Program-made: the position numbers and the translations under genes
Notes under the pieces: model-generated
Told to the model about the DNA's origin: nothing
The model's database searches: none
What the model saw: the letters and a program-made list of their open reading frames with translations, nothing else
Assembly: GCF_905404315.1 (NCBI RefSeq)
Contig: NC_066288.1
Coordinates: forward strand, 7,030,501 to 7,094,500
Origin: Leptidea sinapis
Taxonomy: Eukaryota > Arthropoda > Insecta > Lepidoptera > Pieridae
Length of the DNA: 64,000 nucleotides
Reading direction: 5' to 3'
Part shown: positions 14,101 through 22,486 of the stretch, piece after piece
How positions within the stretch are numbered: the stretch's first letter is position 1
Layout: every line of letters begins with the position of its first letter

Positions 14101-17100
14101 ATTCTAATCACCTGCTGTTGAATATTAGTGTCCATGCTGCAAGGGTTAGAACACAACGCGTCAACCATATCCAGAACATTCGATTGAAGCGGCTTCTTGG
14201 CGGGAACATTCAGCGCGTTCAAATTATCATCGTTTAATACTAGCACAGCCAGGTTGAACAAGTTTGGGAATATGGGGCCTATTCGAGTATTCGTTGTCAG
14301 ATCTTGAACTGCTATCTGCTTCGGTTTCTTCTTAAGATTTAAAATTGCTACAAAGGACAAAACATAATACAAAACTAGTAGATTCTGATTCCAACGGCCT
14401 AATTCCACCACCGGACATTACGTACAAAGTGCCACCATCAAGATGACTTCTGGCATTCCACAACCGCGCGTTTTGCAAGATATTTCTTGTCTCGCACAGC
14501 CACTTTGTGGAATCAATTTTTAACTAGATTATGATCGTAAGATAGATGCAAAAGAAATCTCTTTTGTATCCATTCGATTCTTTGTGAGTAAATATTAAAG
14601 TGTGGATTCCATACAACGCTGCAGTATTCCAAGATACTACGTACCAAAGTTAATTATTTACTCAGCTAGTTACGAGGATAAATTAAAGTACTTCAAGCTT
14701 CAGTCACTTTCGAATCGAAGACAGCTCCTCGATCTTACTTTCTTATATAAGTTGGTGAATGGCGTCATTGATAGTACCTATTTATTAGCTCAATTAAATA
14801 TTCGTGCCCCACTGAAGACACTAAGGCCGTCGTCTTTTATGCCATTCGAAGAAAAAAGCACACGCTCAATTAATAGATTGATATACAAATTATTCAAGTT
14901 TTCTTTAGTGTTAATTCCGCCAATATATAATATATTGGCAGAATTAACACTTAAGAAAACTTGAATAATTTGTATAGTTATGGATTTCCGCAAAGTAACG
15001 CCTTATTCAATAAATTTTCTAATAGATTGATGTTGAGTTATAATGCTATATATAAATTATCACATGAGAAATGTATTGGTGTCATAACAACTACTGTTAA
15101 TAAAGAAAAGGATAAAGAAAAAGATAAAAAAGTTGATATTGATATATTTTCAGACCATATTTCGTCATTTAAACGGAATTTATTTCATTTATATTCATTT
15201 TTTTTTTGTAAATTATAGGCAAAAATATATTTTATTCAAATAATTAATAAATACTGATAAGTTTAAGTCTGTTTTATATAATTGTGAAATGATGCATGTT
15301 TTAATTATTATATAATATTATTGATCTCTTATTCATTTACGTTTAATTCAATTTGTAAATATTCCGATAATGTTTGCATTCATTTTAATTAAATATGTTT
15401 GTGTCTATGTTTTTGAAATGTGTGTAACACCTATAATTAAGTCAACACTTAGAATTTATTATTTATTGTAATAATGTCATTATACTTTCGTTAGTGTTTG
15501 TCTTGTTGGTGTTAAATAAATAAATAAATAAATTACCAGCTGCGGTTTTCCTGAACCGATACGACTTAGGGACCTTTAAGAAAAGAGTATACTCTCACCT
15601 TAAAGGCTGTCAACGCATCTCTTCACACCTGATGCTGCGGATGTCCATGGGCGGTTGCCTCACCTCTCCCCATCCCATGAGCTTCTTGCCCATTTAAAGA
15701 TAAAGATAGCCCTTATTGCTAGATATTAGGTGTAGTAACATGTTTAATTTTATTTCCTCTATTTTTTAACTATTTCTAGTTTGTCCATTGACATAAAACT
15801 CCTCAAAGACCCCTCTCTCACCCGCGCTTTTCCAATCCAAACTGGTCCAACAACCTTCTTTATATCATCTTCCCACCTTAGTCTGCTTGCTCATTTGCCC
15901 CATTTTATATTAAAAAAAAAAGAATGTCTGGCGTTCCTCTACAGTGCCGTTTTTAAGGAACTTTCTCCCACATTCAACCAAACTATGCAATGAGCTTCCG
16001 TGTGCGGTGTTTCTAGGACGTTACAACATGGGCACCTTCAAAACACATACATTTCTAGAAGGCTGGCAACACTCCATCGATTCCTCTGTTGTTGTAAGAG
16101 AATTTTGTGGTGGTGACTTAACACCAGGTATATTATATGTTTGTCCTCCTCAGCCATAAAAAATACAGTCCTAGTGGTGAGCAGTCGGTGTCTCATAGGT
16201 TAGTACCATTGCCTATCAGGCGGCAGAATCCTACATTCAATTAATGTGTTATCTATTTTACGAATTCATATTATATTTGATTTATCTATTGGCTCATACC
16301 GTTTGAAAACCTACAGAAGGTTGTGTGTAAAATTAGCCAACTTGGACTTGGCTTATAATATGAAACCAGGAATACAAATGAATTTCACTCACACTAGGCG
16401 CACAATAGACATCAATTTTCAGAAAAAAACCACATAACATTTTACTTTTAGGTATATTATTTATCATCTGACTACTGCTGTGGCTTTATTATTATTACTA
16501 GACTAATAAAAAAATTATTATGATATCATGATTTTTGTTTTTGTATCAGTCAGCAATGGAATATCATGGGGTTCTGTTGATACTAACCCCCTTATTCATA
16601 ATGGTCCGCTAACTTTAAACAGCCGTTAAGGAGTGTTTTTTTCTCATTCTGACTTAGGTCAATAGAAGAAGACAGAGTGATAATTAGCAATGCTTTAAGT
16701 TAGCAGACTATTATGAATAAGGGGGTATGTGGTGACCTCATCCATTACATTACTAGTAAATGGACCAGTGGGAAGGTTTTAGTTAACAGTAATAGGTAGT
16801 TCATGCCACTGTCAGAATTTATTAATGTGTGTAGACTTACCTCTAGCCACTTTTGTATAGTAGTTTTGTAAATTAGAACCAATGTTACTACTGCCGCTTA
16901 AACTTCTCTCATCCATTATCCATTCAACTGTCATTGTTGGCACAGATGAAAACACATAGCTCTGACTTTTTAATGCCTTATCTGTTATATTTACTAGAGT
17001 TTCCTGGAACAATATATTATAATATATAAAGGCATAAAAGGCATTTATTTTCTCAAAATTTATTCCTTTAGAATTCTTTTTGATGTCATTTCTAATATAC

Positions 17101-20100
17101 TAGACACTACTACCGCTTCGAAGAAGAAGCGGCGCAAGAAACTCTCCCAGTAGAGTTGAGACGTACTAGGTATGACGGTGACTGTGACTCAAAAGTAACA
17201 GTGACAAATACCTGTTACAAAATACTAGCTGTTATTTTAATACTATCTGTGATAAGTTTTATGTTACCTGTTAGCGCCATCTATACGTATTACGTAGTAC
17301 TTTCTCTTGTGATAACTTCGAATTTTAAAAGTTCTGTTTAGGTGAAGCTGTACAGAACTAGATTTTTTTTATAGTTTTGAAGTAATAAAAATAATCATTA
17401 TACTTTCGTATTCATTATGTTTCAATACTACCTATACTTAAATAGTGATCCCATTCTTGTACATAATTAAAATTCATACAAATAAGCCCTTATCATACAA
17501 ATAATTCAAGAATAAATTAGATATAAACATCATAAAAATATATTATTCAGTAGGTACTATTAAATTACCAAATGAATGAGTTGAATTTTCCTGCTCGTAG
17601 GCACAATATAACTGAATAAACACGAATACGAAAAATGATATCAGAAACAAAAAATTTAGGTAGCCTAGATACATAATGGAAATAAAAACAGGGTCTTCCA
17701 TTTTAAATTTACTTCAATATCTTAATTACTTACCTATCTTATCTAGTTAATGTATGAAAGTGATGTAGCTATTATTTACGAATATGTCTGAAAGAAAAAT
17801 ATTCAGTAGACAATTTAAGTAAACAGGGTTTTTCTTATACCACATTTAAAAGAAGACTTGAGCCATAACTATTTTACTACCTATTGTATCAAAATAATAT
17901 AACATAGGTATGTATGGTACCAATCACACAATTATAGAAGCTCTAACAAAATACTAGTGTTTACCTACTAAATACCTACTCCTAATCATTTGTCCAGTAA
18001 CAGCTATTACTTAAATATCTGTTGTTACTAAAATACTAGTTGTTATTAAATACTTGTTCAGTAACAGTTATTACTCAAATATCAGTCGTTTCTAAAATAC
18101 TAGTTGTTAAAAAATACCCCTAATACTTGTCACTGTTATTTTTGATATCTTGTATCAGCGACAGCCGGTGATATTTTAATACCTGTGACGATAAATACGT
18201 CTCAGCCCTATCTCCCAGCATTATTTTTTGCGCTCTTTTCAATAAAAATATACAATATTGTACAGTCATTTCTATCGCTATAAAATCTAGTCCCAGGCTG
18301 TCCGATCATTTAGATATTCAGCCGTGGAGTAATAGGATTTACGACAGAGTCATTTTTTTTATAAAAAATATAAATTTATTTATAGATAATGCCTGAACAG
18401 TGGCTGGGACTTTAATATAAAAGTGTATACATTTACCCTTAAAGCTATTATGTATCTTATGAAGCCTACCAGAATTTGTTACAAGCAATCCCTTATTTCT
18501 AGTGTTATAATAATGAAAATCACTATTAAGAGCAAAAAGGTGACTATTTTTGTGAACGCATATTAAATTTTCATAAATGTACTGACAATGAACAGTCATA
18601 ATATTTATTTCTTTAAATTTTTCTTTGAGAGACTGCCTATAACCAAGCTGATATACAGCACAAACAGCTCTCTTTTGCAGAGCAAATAGTATATCAATAT
18701 CAGCAGCATGACCCAAGAGTAAAATACCGTACGTCATGAAGCTGTGAAAATAGATATAGACAGTCAAATTGCAAGGATTATTGCAAAACTGAATACAAAT
18801 TTTAAGAGAGGTCCAATTTTTTCCACTGGTGTTATTTTGTTGTCTATGCCCAGATGACCACTAATTATAGAATTTTAGGACATGTTAATGTATATTATTT
18901 ATGTTCGGGTATATATTAACTTATATTTTTATACCTTGCTGTGGGGACATCTTTACTAAAAGCTTATTTGAGGATGACCAAGATGGTTGCTGTGGTAACC
19001 TAATATGCAGGTGCACAGTGCATTATATTTCAGTTAGTTCATTTGTTTAGCCATATATTTTCATAAATATCCTCCTCTCTACAGATTGTTTACAAAACTA
19101 CCCGAAAAGCCGAAAGGAGGTTAAATCGAGCCTTATAACAAGTCCATTCACTTTATTTCAGAACTGTAGTAACACTGTATAACATACCAACCCCAAAAAA
19201 AAAATATAATATTTTCACTGATGTGCAATAAAAGTATTTCAGTAAAATTTAAGAGTAAACTACGGAGAATGTAACCTACATTTCTACCTAATTCGCGGAA
19301 CGACATAAATTTTAAAAGACCTAACCTAACGAAACGACCTAAACACACACTTACTTTTTATAATAAACGTTAAATTTACAGACACGGCTCAAATAATACT
19401 CCGCCTTGCTTAATACACAAGCTCGCTTGTCCGGGGAAGGCTCGTGTGGCATTGTGTGTGGTGTTCCTCACCTCAGCAACAGTTGGGCAATCGGAGAAAT
19501 ACACTCTGTCCTTCACATAACCATTTCTTCCAACTAGACATTTTTTAAAGCCAGTACTTGAGTATAATGACATCCTTGTATTGTCGTAGCAAACGGAATG
19601 AATGAAAAATAGAAGAATTATTAAAGTAGACAATTAAAAGGGAAAATAGGTATGTAGGCCTTTCTGTTTAATTATCTGGTTCCCTGACATGACAGGTTAC
19701 TAGGGTTGACAAAATTGTTGGCTTTGATAGTTACGTTATATTTTTTACAGGGTATTTTGTAACATGTTGCATATATGTAAGAACCACATATATCCACAGT
19801 GCAAGTATCGAGGAACTTTCTTCCTTGTACCTTATACATTATAATATTATTATAATTATTGCTTGTATTATTATATACCAAGGTATCAAATGAACGTCCT
19901 GGCATTATTTTCACAAAAAGAACCTTAAATACTGTCAAAGCTTCTTATTTTTTTTTTGGTGTTGCCAAAGAGTATAGATCACTTACTTAAAATATCAAAG
20001 AAGATATAAGCAAATTGATACTAACTGTTTCAACACATAGTTTTTCATCTCCCGAGGTTATTGTTGTATATTGAGTAGAAGAAGTGCCAATAATCGGGCT

Positions 20101-22111
20101 GGTGTCGGTCAGCATGAGGAGAGTGTTCACATCCCAACTATCCAACACAGACTTTTTCATCAATTCACTGTGCAATGATATAGCCTGCGGAAACAGAGTC
20201 ATTAAGTAAAAATTTACAACATTTAATAAAGATCATACCTTCAATGATGTGGGGATCAGAAGATAGAGTATGGTCAAAGAGTAAGAAGAATTTGAAGCTT
20301 TGTGCCAAGGGGAAATTCCAACATAGAATTATTTAAAAGTAAATGAATATCCAAACTCAATAGTAGCCAAATATGAACAGCGAGCTAATAACTGATTGAT
20401 AATTCAGTATTGAGTAATTATTATTTAACCTATCATAATATCTGACAAACACAACATTAATAAGCATTTACAAAAACTTAACAAAATAAAATTTTAATTT
20501 AATATGTTAATATTTTTTTATATGCTTTTAATACAAACTTAAGATAACAACCTCCAAACATCTATAAATGTTGTTGCCATACCACAGAGTGAGGTCTTCA
20601 CAACAGATGAGAGTGAGCAAGTAACCATTGGTTGCATTTCAGCAGGTTAATATAATTTTTTTTTTATATAATTTTATCATGCAATCAGTCTAGAGAAAAT
20701 CCCTTATTAGGAATTTCTCTATACATATTTAATAAAAAGAAAATATAGAAGTTTTGAGATTTCTTTAGTGGTGATTCTGCCAATATTTGTCTTTAAACAA
20801 TTCAAGTGTTTCACTTCTACATGAGGCATCCTCAGAAGATGTTGACTCGCCAAACTCTTGGAGTGCAGAGTCCAGTCTCATGCCAGAAACCAAACACATT
20901 TGGATCTATATTTAATCTTTTCAGCCTGTGCATTGCATCAGGAAAAGTTAACAACAAGATGTTTTGGGTGAGAGGTTTTTTTAGTATGTAATTTTGGTTT
21001 TCCTTATTTCCTCTTAGACTATCTTAATATTTAGGTTGCTATGGATTTCAGATTAACTCTTCAAAGCCATTTGAGATATGTTTCAGGATTTAGTTCTGAC
21101 ATCTTTATATTAAACTGATATTGGAATCACTAGCCGAGCCCCACAGTTGAATTCCATAGATCCCTATTGGCCTCAATAAGGTCTTTATTTATAAGCAACA
21201 AAATTTCCAGTGACAGTCTGGAGTACCTTAATTAGTAAAATAACATAATACTTACACTAATAGTCTGTCTCAACTTGTAGCTAACATCTTCAGCCAGGTT
21301 GGTTGCTGCTTCAGCACTCATCTCTGCTCCAATTTGTTCACCCATACAAATAATAGAGTCTGGCCCAATACCCGCAAATTTTCCTTGAGTTGAGCTGCCA
21401 TCCTGGATTTGAGAAAAATATTCCCTACTTACTAAATTACTGTACTACTTACTGTTACTAAACTATAAATTACTATTTCATCCCTTTTTGTCAAGTTTAG
21501 TGGTTGTAATATAAAGATATTTTATAGGGAAGACAGTTTCTAATTTATTAGAAGTACTAGACACTGTGTCTAGTTGGTAGGACCCCCGACAAGGTGGACC
21601 AACAATATTGTCAAGATTGCCAGAATACATTGGATGAGGGCAGCGGAGGACCAATTGTTGTGGAAATCGCGTGGGAGGCCTCTGTCCAACTGTGGATGTC
21701 TTACGGCTGATGATAATGATGACAAGTACTTATAGTATTGACCTAATTTATTTGAAAAATTTCTTATTCATAACAGAAAATCATTTTATTGCTTACTACA
21801 TATCAAACAACAATTTTATAGACTTATACCTACTTTCAGAATTATTGTACTATTATTATACTATATTTCTGAACATAACCCGTATTTGTAACTGCTGAGA
21901 TATTTACTATGTTAAATCCTCTAAGATATAGATTTATCTCGTTAGTGTATAATTATCCTCACTAGTTTTGTCTTACCTTCTCAGTGAGAGGTGGAGTATC
22001 GCATTGACTCGAACCACCAGATTCTGAAGTTATAGGTTTAATTTTATCACGTTCACGACTACTATTTATTACTTTTTTGGAATGGTTCTTGGAGCTGCTT
22101 AACGTCGACAT
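4838..22111 (-). CDS. TAF6L: TAF6L/SAF6-like SAGA subunit, 11 coding exons, 581 aa
   Basis: Likely the TAF6-type subunit of the SAGA transcription coactivator, acting in the nucleus as a histone-fold partner and scaffold. Coding exons in order: 22111-21977, 21402-21256, 20184-20026, 19898-19879, 19574-19472, 17003-16841, 14347-14112, 12446-12329, 9679-9486, 6591-6462, 5178-4838. All introns are GT..AG and all phases agree. The sum is 1746 bases, 582 codons with stop. Residues about 60-130 resemble the TAF6 histone fold (EAATNLAEDVSYKLRQT). Residues 243-425 resemble the TAF6/TAF6L helical-repeat domain, with AVQDLTTNTRIG matching a family-typical stretch. The length is close to human TAF6L (622 aa). 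An in-frame TAA lies 9 bases before the ATG, which supports the start. TAF6 proper is the alternative; the divergent helical domain favours the TAF6L/SAF6 branch. Family assignment is from memory of the proteins, not a search. Confidence 0.83.
5203..5535 (-). repeat. family E retroelement 3' end
   Basis: Common lepidopteran repeat: ACGAGACGAGCAGGACGTTC, ATTGATACGCCCCGCCCATT, TTCACGGCAGAAATAGGCGC. The T-run at the left is the reversed A-tail. No recognisable protein; LINE tail or SINE. It sits just upstream of TAF6L-like exon 11. Confidence 0.65.
6077..6400 (+). mobile_element. CR1-type LINE 3' end (family A)
   Basis: It encodes the polymerase C-terminus (RSFLPRTTKLWNELPCAVFP, YDMGTFKK), then a short UTR and poly(A). 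It lies in intron 10 of the TAF6L-like gene. Clade assignment is tentative. Confidence 0.65.
6462..6591 (-). CDS. TAF6L: TAF6L-like exon 10
   Basis: Residues 426-468 plus one base. Acceptor ATCTTTCAG, donor CTAG|GTAACT. It encodes TTDYTLYEMLGDSILPRR, comparable to a YRELYAFFGDSL segment of TAF6L. No further exon was found between exon 9 and this one. Confidence 0.8.
6680..7325 (+). mobile_element. Jockey-group LINE 3' end (family F)
   Basis: The open frame reads AAYYAYAHSRLSYGILICGN, IFIQQKKCIRILENI and CRPYFIKHKILTLTSINILE to a stop at 7186, then a UTR ending AATAAAATATTTTGATTTGA. It lies in intron 9 of the TAF6L-like gene. Confidence 0.7.
7552..7718. repeat. foldback element (family G)
   Basis: Imperfect inverted arms 7555-7602 and 7665-7715 (TGTTGTG...CAAACAATTC) around a conserved core TTTCGCCTCTACACGAGGCA. 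In intron 9 of the TAF6L-like gene. Confidence 0.6.
7719..8015 (-). repeat. family E copy
   Basis: Reverse copy abutting the family G foldback, A-tail at 7722-7730, with a (TA)n expansion at 7876-7888. Confidence 0.65.
8290..8676 (-). mobile_element. family A LINE 3' end, split by a poly(A)-tailed insert
   Basis: Reverse copy in two blocks, 8290-8339 and 8568-8676, that join at GGTGTT/AAGTGATC as in uninterrupted copies (33879, 36405). The gap is a separate retroposed sequence. Confidence 0.65.
8340..8567 (-). mobile_element. retroposed sequence nested in family A
   Basis: On the minus strand about 205 bases end in GATAAATAAA plus a run of about 19 A, that is a polyadenylation signal and poly(A) tail. 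Source transcript not recognised; it may be a LINE or gene 3' UTR. Confidence 0.5.
8677..9003 (+). mobile_element. Helitron-like fragment ending CTAGT
   Basis: Contains the common lepidopteran block TGGTCCGATTTGAATGATTC and the 3' end TTTGCCGGGTCAGCTAGT, typical of Lep1-type non-autonomous Helitrons. The left end is unclear and abuts the family A LINE. Confidence 0.55.
9486..9679 (-). CDS. TAF6L: TAF6L-like exon 9 (helical repeat)
   Basis: Residues 361-425, phase 1 to 0. Acceptor TTTTCAG, donor CTG|GTGAGG. Markedly GC-richer than its surroundings. It contains RCVMALGRGALIECLGDHLE, comparable to the GLHALGWKAVERVLYPHL segment of TAF6L. Confidence 0.83.
10406..10555 (-). CDS. possible cassette exon in TAF6L-like intron 8
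   Basis: This 150-base open segment has acceptor CGCCTAAAG and strong donor AATG|GTAAGTAT. It enters and leaves in phase 1, exactly as needed between exons 8 and 9, and would add 50 residues including EFACILGPTDRDSVHFGN. Known TAF6L proteins align across exons 8-9 without it. Its pyrimidine tract lies inside a dispersed repeat (10561 onward). It may be an exonised sequence, an alternative exon, or the remnant of something else. Confidence 0.33.
10561..11011. repeat. family K dispersed repeat, copy 1
   Basis: About 450 bases from GGCGAAGAGTAAGCAGAAAA to CATTTAGTGTCGCC, followed by TTAA. It matches 31266-31713 over its full length. Similarity to other lepidopteran sequence may continue to about 11110. 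Type unknown; a TTAA-targeting DNA element is possible. In intron 8 of the TAF6L-like gene. Confidence 0.6.
11150..11412 (+). mobile_element. family A LINE 3' end
   Basis: Same C-terminal codons and UTR as at 6077, with an internal deletion after YDMGT. It lies in intron 8 of the TAF6L-like gene. Confidence 0.65.
11846..12109 (+). mobile_element. tRNA-derived SINE (Metulj-like), full length
   Basis: A tRNA-like head (A box TAGCCGAGTGGT, B box GGTTCGATTCC) is followed by a body rich in ATGTTT repeats, a GGGGCAAGATAATTTGTGTG 3' end and an A-run. The head does not fold as a working tRNA because the anticodon stem does not pair. It lies in intron 8 of the TAF6L-like gene. The family name is from memory. 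Confidence 0.75.
12329..12446 (-). CDS. TAF6L: TAF6L-like exon 8 (helical repeat)
   Basis: Residues 322-360 plus one base. Acceptor TTTTCTAG, donor ATAG|GTAAAT. It encodes LAEKMVAILTKITRTW, a helical-repeat segment comparable to LRDGAALLLSHIFWTHGD. A second in-frame acceptor TTTCAG lies 6 bases further in, so the protein may vary by two residues (Phe-Gln). Confidence 0.8.
12555..12845 (+). repeat. family E copy
   Basis: Forward copy from GGGAGGCTCCTTTGCACAGG to CGTCCTGCTCGTCTCGTCCC and a short A-rich tail. In intron 7 of the TAF6L-like gene. Confidence 0.65.
13256..13932. mobile_element. 677-bp element with inverted ends
   Basis: Left end GGGCCTACCATGAACTCTTA, right end reverse GGGCCTACCATTAACTTTTA. 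Interior AT-rich, without coding sequence, with repeated GATTCAATTGA-like motifs. Superfamily not determined. In intron 7 of the TAF6L-like gene. Confidence 0.6.
14112..14347 (-). CDS. TAF6L: TAF6L-like exon 7 (helical repeats start)
   Basis: Residues 243-321, phase 1 to 0. Acceptor TTTGTAG, donor CAG|GTGATT. It contains IAVQDLTTNTRIGPIFPNLF, clearly matching the family-typical ALQDLQTNSKIG.LLPYF stretch at the start of the TAF6/TAF6L HEAT-like domain. The remainder is divergent. Confidence 0.85.
14436..14525 (+). mobile_element. CR1-type LINE fragment
   Basis: Frame reads HHQDDFWHSTTARFARYF and TATLWNQ, a lepidopteran LINE C-terminus related to family A. It lies 89 bases upstream (in transcription) of TAF6L-like exon 7. 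Confidence 0.5.
14590..15532 (+). mobile_element. Jockey-group LINE 3' part, disturbed by a palindrome
   Basis: Encodes SNRRQLLDLTFLYKLVNGVI and NIRAPLKTLRPSSF, typical of Jockey-group C-termini, then a palindrome (14883-14975), an AT-rich UTR and a (TAAA)n tail at 15517-15533. In intron 6 of the TAF6L-like gene. Confidence 0.6.
14883..14975. repeat. 93-bp near-perfect palindrome (family G)
   Basis: Two 45-base arms (14883-14927, 14931-14975) with only two mismatches around a 3-base spacer TAA. The arm motif TTAGTGTTAATTCCGCCAAT recurs at 7570 and in diverged form at 20768. Confidence 0.8.
15533..15700 (+). mobile_element. CR1-type LINE 3' end, second family
   Basis: Frame reads PAAVFLNRYDLGTFKKRVYS and HLKGCQR, then a UTR with GCGGATGTCCATGGGCGGTT. 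Confidence 0.55.
15926..16166 (+). mobile_element. family A LINE 3' end, diverged
   Basis: Recognisable by FLPHSTKLCNELPCAVFLGR and the TTGTAAGAGAATTTTGTGG UTR. The oldest-looking copy. Confidence 0.55.
16587..16725 (+). mobile_element. MITE family I, copy 1
   Basis: About 139 bases with inverted ends CCCCCTTATTCATAATRGTC. In intron 6 of the TAF6L-like gene. Confidence 0.7.
16841..17003 (-). CDS. TAF6L: TAF6L-like exon 6
   Basis: Residues 189-242 plus one base. Acceptor TGTTCCAG, donor AGAG|GTAAGT. It ends in NYYTKVAR, comparable to KYYHQVTRA before the helical-repeat domain of TAF6L. The acceptor lies about 20 bases from the tail of a LINE copy that fills the upstream intron. Confidence 0.82.
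17024..18752 (-). mobile_element. Jockey-group LINE 3' end (family B), interrupted by hAT
   Basis: Minus-strand C-terminal polymerase (GILLLGHAADIDILFALQKR, YYNTRNKGLLV) and 3' UTR, split at 17150/18211 by the hAT element. Its 3' tail ends about 20 bases from the acceptor of TAF6L-like exon 6. Confidence 0.75.
17151..18210 (+). mobile_element. non-autonomous hAT element, 1,060 bp
   Basis: Inverted ends TAGRGYTGAGACGTA are flanked by a perfect 8-base target duplication TCTCCCAG (17143-17150, 18211-18218). The 8-base duplication and TAGRG terminus are hAT features. The interior is non-coding with many CTAGTTGTTA/CAGTAACAG subterminal motifs, including a near-tandem 64-base repeat (17995-18058, 18059-18122). 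It is inserted in a LINE within intron 5 of the TAF6L-like gene. Confidence 0.8.
19472..19574 (-). CDS. TAF6L: TAF6L-like exon 5 (linker after histone fold)
   Basis: Residues 154 (split codon) to 188, 103 bases, phase 2 to 0. A strong pyrimidine tract precedes acceptor TACAAG; donor GAG|GTGAGG. It encodes FKKCLVGRNGYVKDRVYF, comparable to the vKFrrA.g..lfY segment that follows the histone fold in TAF6. The two other reading frames contain stops. Confidence 0.75.
19879..19898 (-). CDS. TAF6L: TAF6L-like exon 4 (20-nt microexon)
   Basis: It encodes DVHLIP plus two bases of a Trp codon completed by exon 5. Acceptor AATGCCAG, donor TTG|GTATAT. Exon 3 ends in phase 0, and exon 5 can be read openly only if two bases are carried in. 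This microexon supplies exactly that, and the joined text (LIPWMSLYSS) resembles the FIPFRFAS-type linker of TAF6. Inferred from phase and similarity; transcript data would settle it. Confidence 0.6.
20026..20184 (-). CDS. TAF6L: TAF6L-like exon 3 (histone fold, second half)
   Basis: Residues 95-147, phase 0 to 0. Acceptor TTCCGCAG, donor ACA|GTTAGT. The SELMKKSVLDSWDVNTLLML stretch corresponds to the HSKRQKLT..DV..AL segment of TAF6 histone folds (helices 2-3). It ends in a variable linker. The donor is weaker than the others in the gene, but the next in-frame donor comes after a stop codon. Confidence 0.8.
20765..20862. repeat. half copy of family G foldback
   Basis: Left arm and core (TTTAAACAATTC, TTCTACATGAGGCATCCTCA) are present; the right arm is lost. 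In intron 2 of the TAF6L-like gene. Confidence 0.55.
21256..21402 (-). CDS. TAF6L: TAF6L-like exon 2 (histone fold, first half)
   Basis: Residues 46-94, phase 0 to 0, acceptor AAATCCAG and donor AGT|GTAAGT. It carries helix 1 and most of the long helix 2 of the histone fold, including EQIGAEMSAEAATNLAEDVS. The LAEDV..KL core is characteristic of TAF6-family proteins and is the strongest single clue to identity. Confidence 0.85.
21553..21727 (+). mobile_element. RTE LINE 3' end fragment (family D), intronic
   Basis: Diverged copy of the last 170 bases, ending in GGCTGATGATAATGATGA. It lies in intron 1 of the TAF6L-like gene. Confidence 0.65.
21977..22111 (-). CDS. TAF6L: TAF6L-like exon 1 (start codon)
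   Basis: Residues 1-45, starting MSTLSSSKNHSKK. The segment is Ser/Lys-rich and looks disordered. The donor is AAG|GTAAGA and the exon ends in phase 0. The in-frame stop 9 bases upstream of the ATG fixes the start unless a further 5' coding exon is spliced in, which is unlikely. Confidence 0.8.
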
Positions 22112-22486
22112 ATTATTTTATTTAAGTGCTGATAGAAAAAACTCCGTTTGCATGAAAAGACTAATAATTTGAAATCACCATATTAACTTATATTTTTTCA
22201 CTTATATTTACTATGTATAAAACACATTATAATTTTAAAATTCAAACATAATTCAAAACATCTAACAATTTTTGGGAGGTACGTACAATTCGTAAGAGTA
22301 ATAAAAATAAATATTAAATAGTGTTCTAAAATCTAAATCTAATTCAGTCTAACTTCTGAATCTGTGGTCTCAACTGACAAGTGTGACAACTCTCAAGTGT
22401 GGGTACTGGAACTGGATACTGGGCACAGAGTACAATATTGAATACAATATACTGAATTAGGTACAACATTATACAGAGTACAATAT

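Noticed and set aside
17156..17341. 61-residue hydrophobic ORF in the hAT element
   Set aside because: Too short, no transposase similarity; chance ORF in non-coding DNA.
19672..19938. 88-residue minus-strand ORF as a TAF6L-like exon
   Set aside because: Out of phase with its neighbours and low complexity (NNTSNNYNN); only the 20-base microexon fits.
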